NCBI GenBank assembly: GCA_035512595.1 | Contig: DATKDU010000430.1 | Span: 1 to 12,184, forward strand | Reading direction: 5' to 3' | DNA from: DATKDU01 sp035512595 | Lineage (GTDB): Bacteria; Planctomycetota; Planctomycetia; Pirellulales; Pirellulaceae | Length of the DNA: 12,184 nucleotides | Shown: piece after piece, positions 12,145 to 12,184 of the stretch | How positions within the stretch are numbered: the first letter of the stretch is position 1 | How the letters are laid out: each line of letters starts with the position of its first letter | Notes under the pieces: model-generated | What the model was told of the DNA's origin: nothing | Database searches by the model: none | The model's input: the letters and a program-made list of their open reading frames with translations, nothing else | Made by a program: the position numbers and the translations under genes

Positions 12145-12184
12145 ATGCTTCTTTCGATGATAACTGCCACTGCCGAAGGCCGCA
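12145..12184 (+). CDS. Possible start of a divergent gene (partial)
   Basis: ATG at 12145 begins an open frame, MLLSMITATAEGR, which continues off the right edge. A GGAG ribosome binding site (12134-12137) stands 7 nt upstream, ideal spacing. A second in-frame ATG is at 12157. Only 13 codons are visible, so no family can be named. If real, it is divergent from the SDR-like gene with only 42 nt between the two start codons, and the promoters would overlap the coding ends or lie outside. Confidence 0.35.
   Translation, partial: MLLSMITATAEGR

Noticed and set aside
1..12184. CRISPR array, prophage or toxin-antitoxin locus
   Set aside because: No regularly spaced direct repeats, no integrase, phage structural gene or recognisable toxin/antitoxin pair was seen on either strand.

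Overview
The window looks like a chromosomal segment from a high-GC member of the Planctomycetes (Pirellulales-like). This is inferred, not proven. The alpha operon is split in a way that fits the phylum (rpmJ-rpsM-rpsK-rpoA-rplQ, with no rpsD between rpsK and rpoA and no secY/map/infA before rpmJ). Ribosomal protein L17 carries long insertions. Tetrahydromethanopterin (H4MPT) biosynthesis genes, known outside archaea mainly in methylotrophic Proteobacteria, Planctomycetes and a few other lineages, sit close to a standard bacterial operon.

Layout. Positions 1-138 hold the 5' end of an IS5-like insertion sequence: a transposase N-terminus on the minus strand, cut by the window edge, plus its probable terminal inverted repeat. 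Positions 139-939 contain no convincing protein gene. They hold a good sigma-70-type promoter (205-233) facing a structured stretch that may be a small RNA, several perfect or near-perfect inverted repeats, and a second good promoter (878-907) for the ribosomal operon. Positions 940-3625 encode L36, S13, S11, the RNA polymerase alpha subunit and L17 on the plus strand. Two small plus-strand genes follow: an HExxH putative metallopeptidase (3648-4292) and a FmdB-like protein that has lost the zinc-ribbon cysteines (4353-4667).

From 4664 to 12102 everything is on the minus strand and reads as one tightly packed operon. In transcription order it encodes a short-chain dehydrogenase/reductase (SDR) homologue with a substituted active site, a DUF6513/dihydropteroate-synthase-like protein, PabB, PabA, a DUF447 protein, beta-ribofuranosylaminobenzene 5'-phosphate (RFAP) synthase (MptG), and a Tat-type solute-binding lipoprotein. 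The first four genes overlap by ATGA, and the next two junctions have gaps of 4 and 3 nt. At the right edge a divergent plus-strand gene may begin at 12145.

How the genes work together. PabA and PabB turn chorismate and glutamine into aminodeoxychorismate, the precursor of 4-aminobenzoate. MptG condenses 4-aminobenzoate with phosphoribosyl pyrophosphate, the committed step to the arylamine half of methanopterin. The DHPS-like protein is the candidate for joining that half to the pterin. DUF447 and the SDR homologue have no assigned reaction but are locked into the same operon, so they are the best candidates here for undescribed steps. The operon therefore looks like a dedicated precursor-to-cofactor cassette for H4MPT-dependent C1 metabolism. 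The C1 enzymes themselves (fae, mtd, mch, fhc) and a pabC gene are not in this window.
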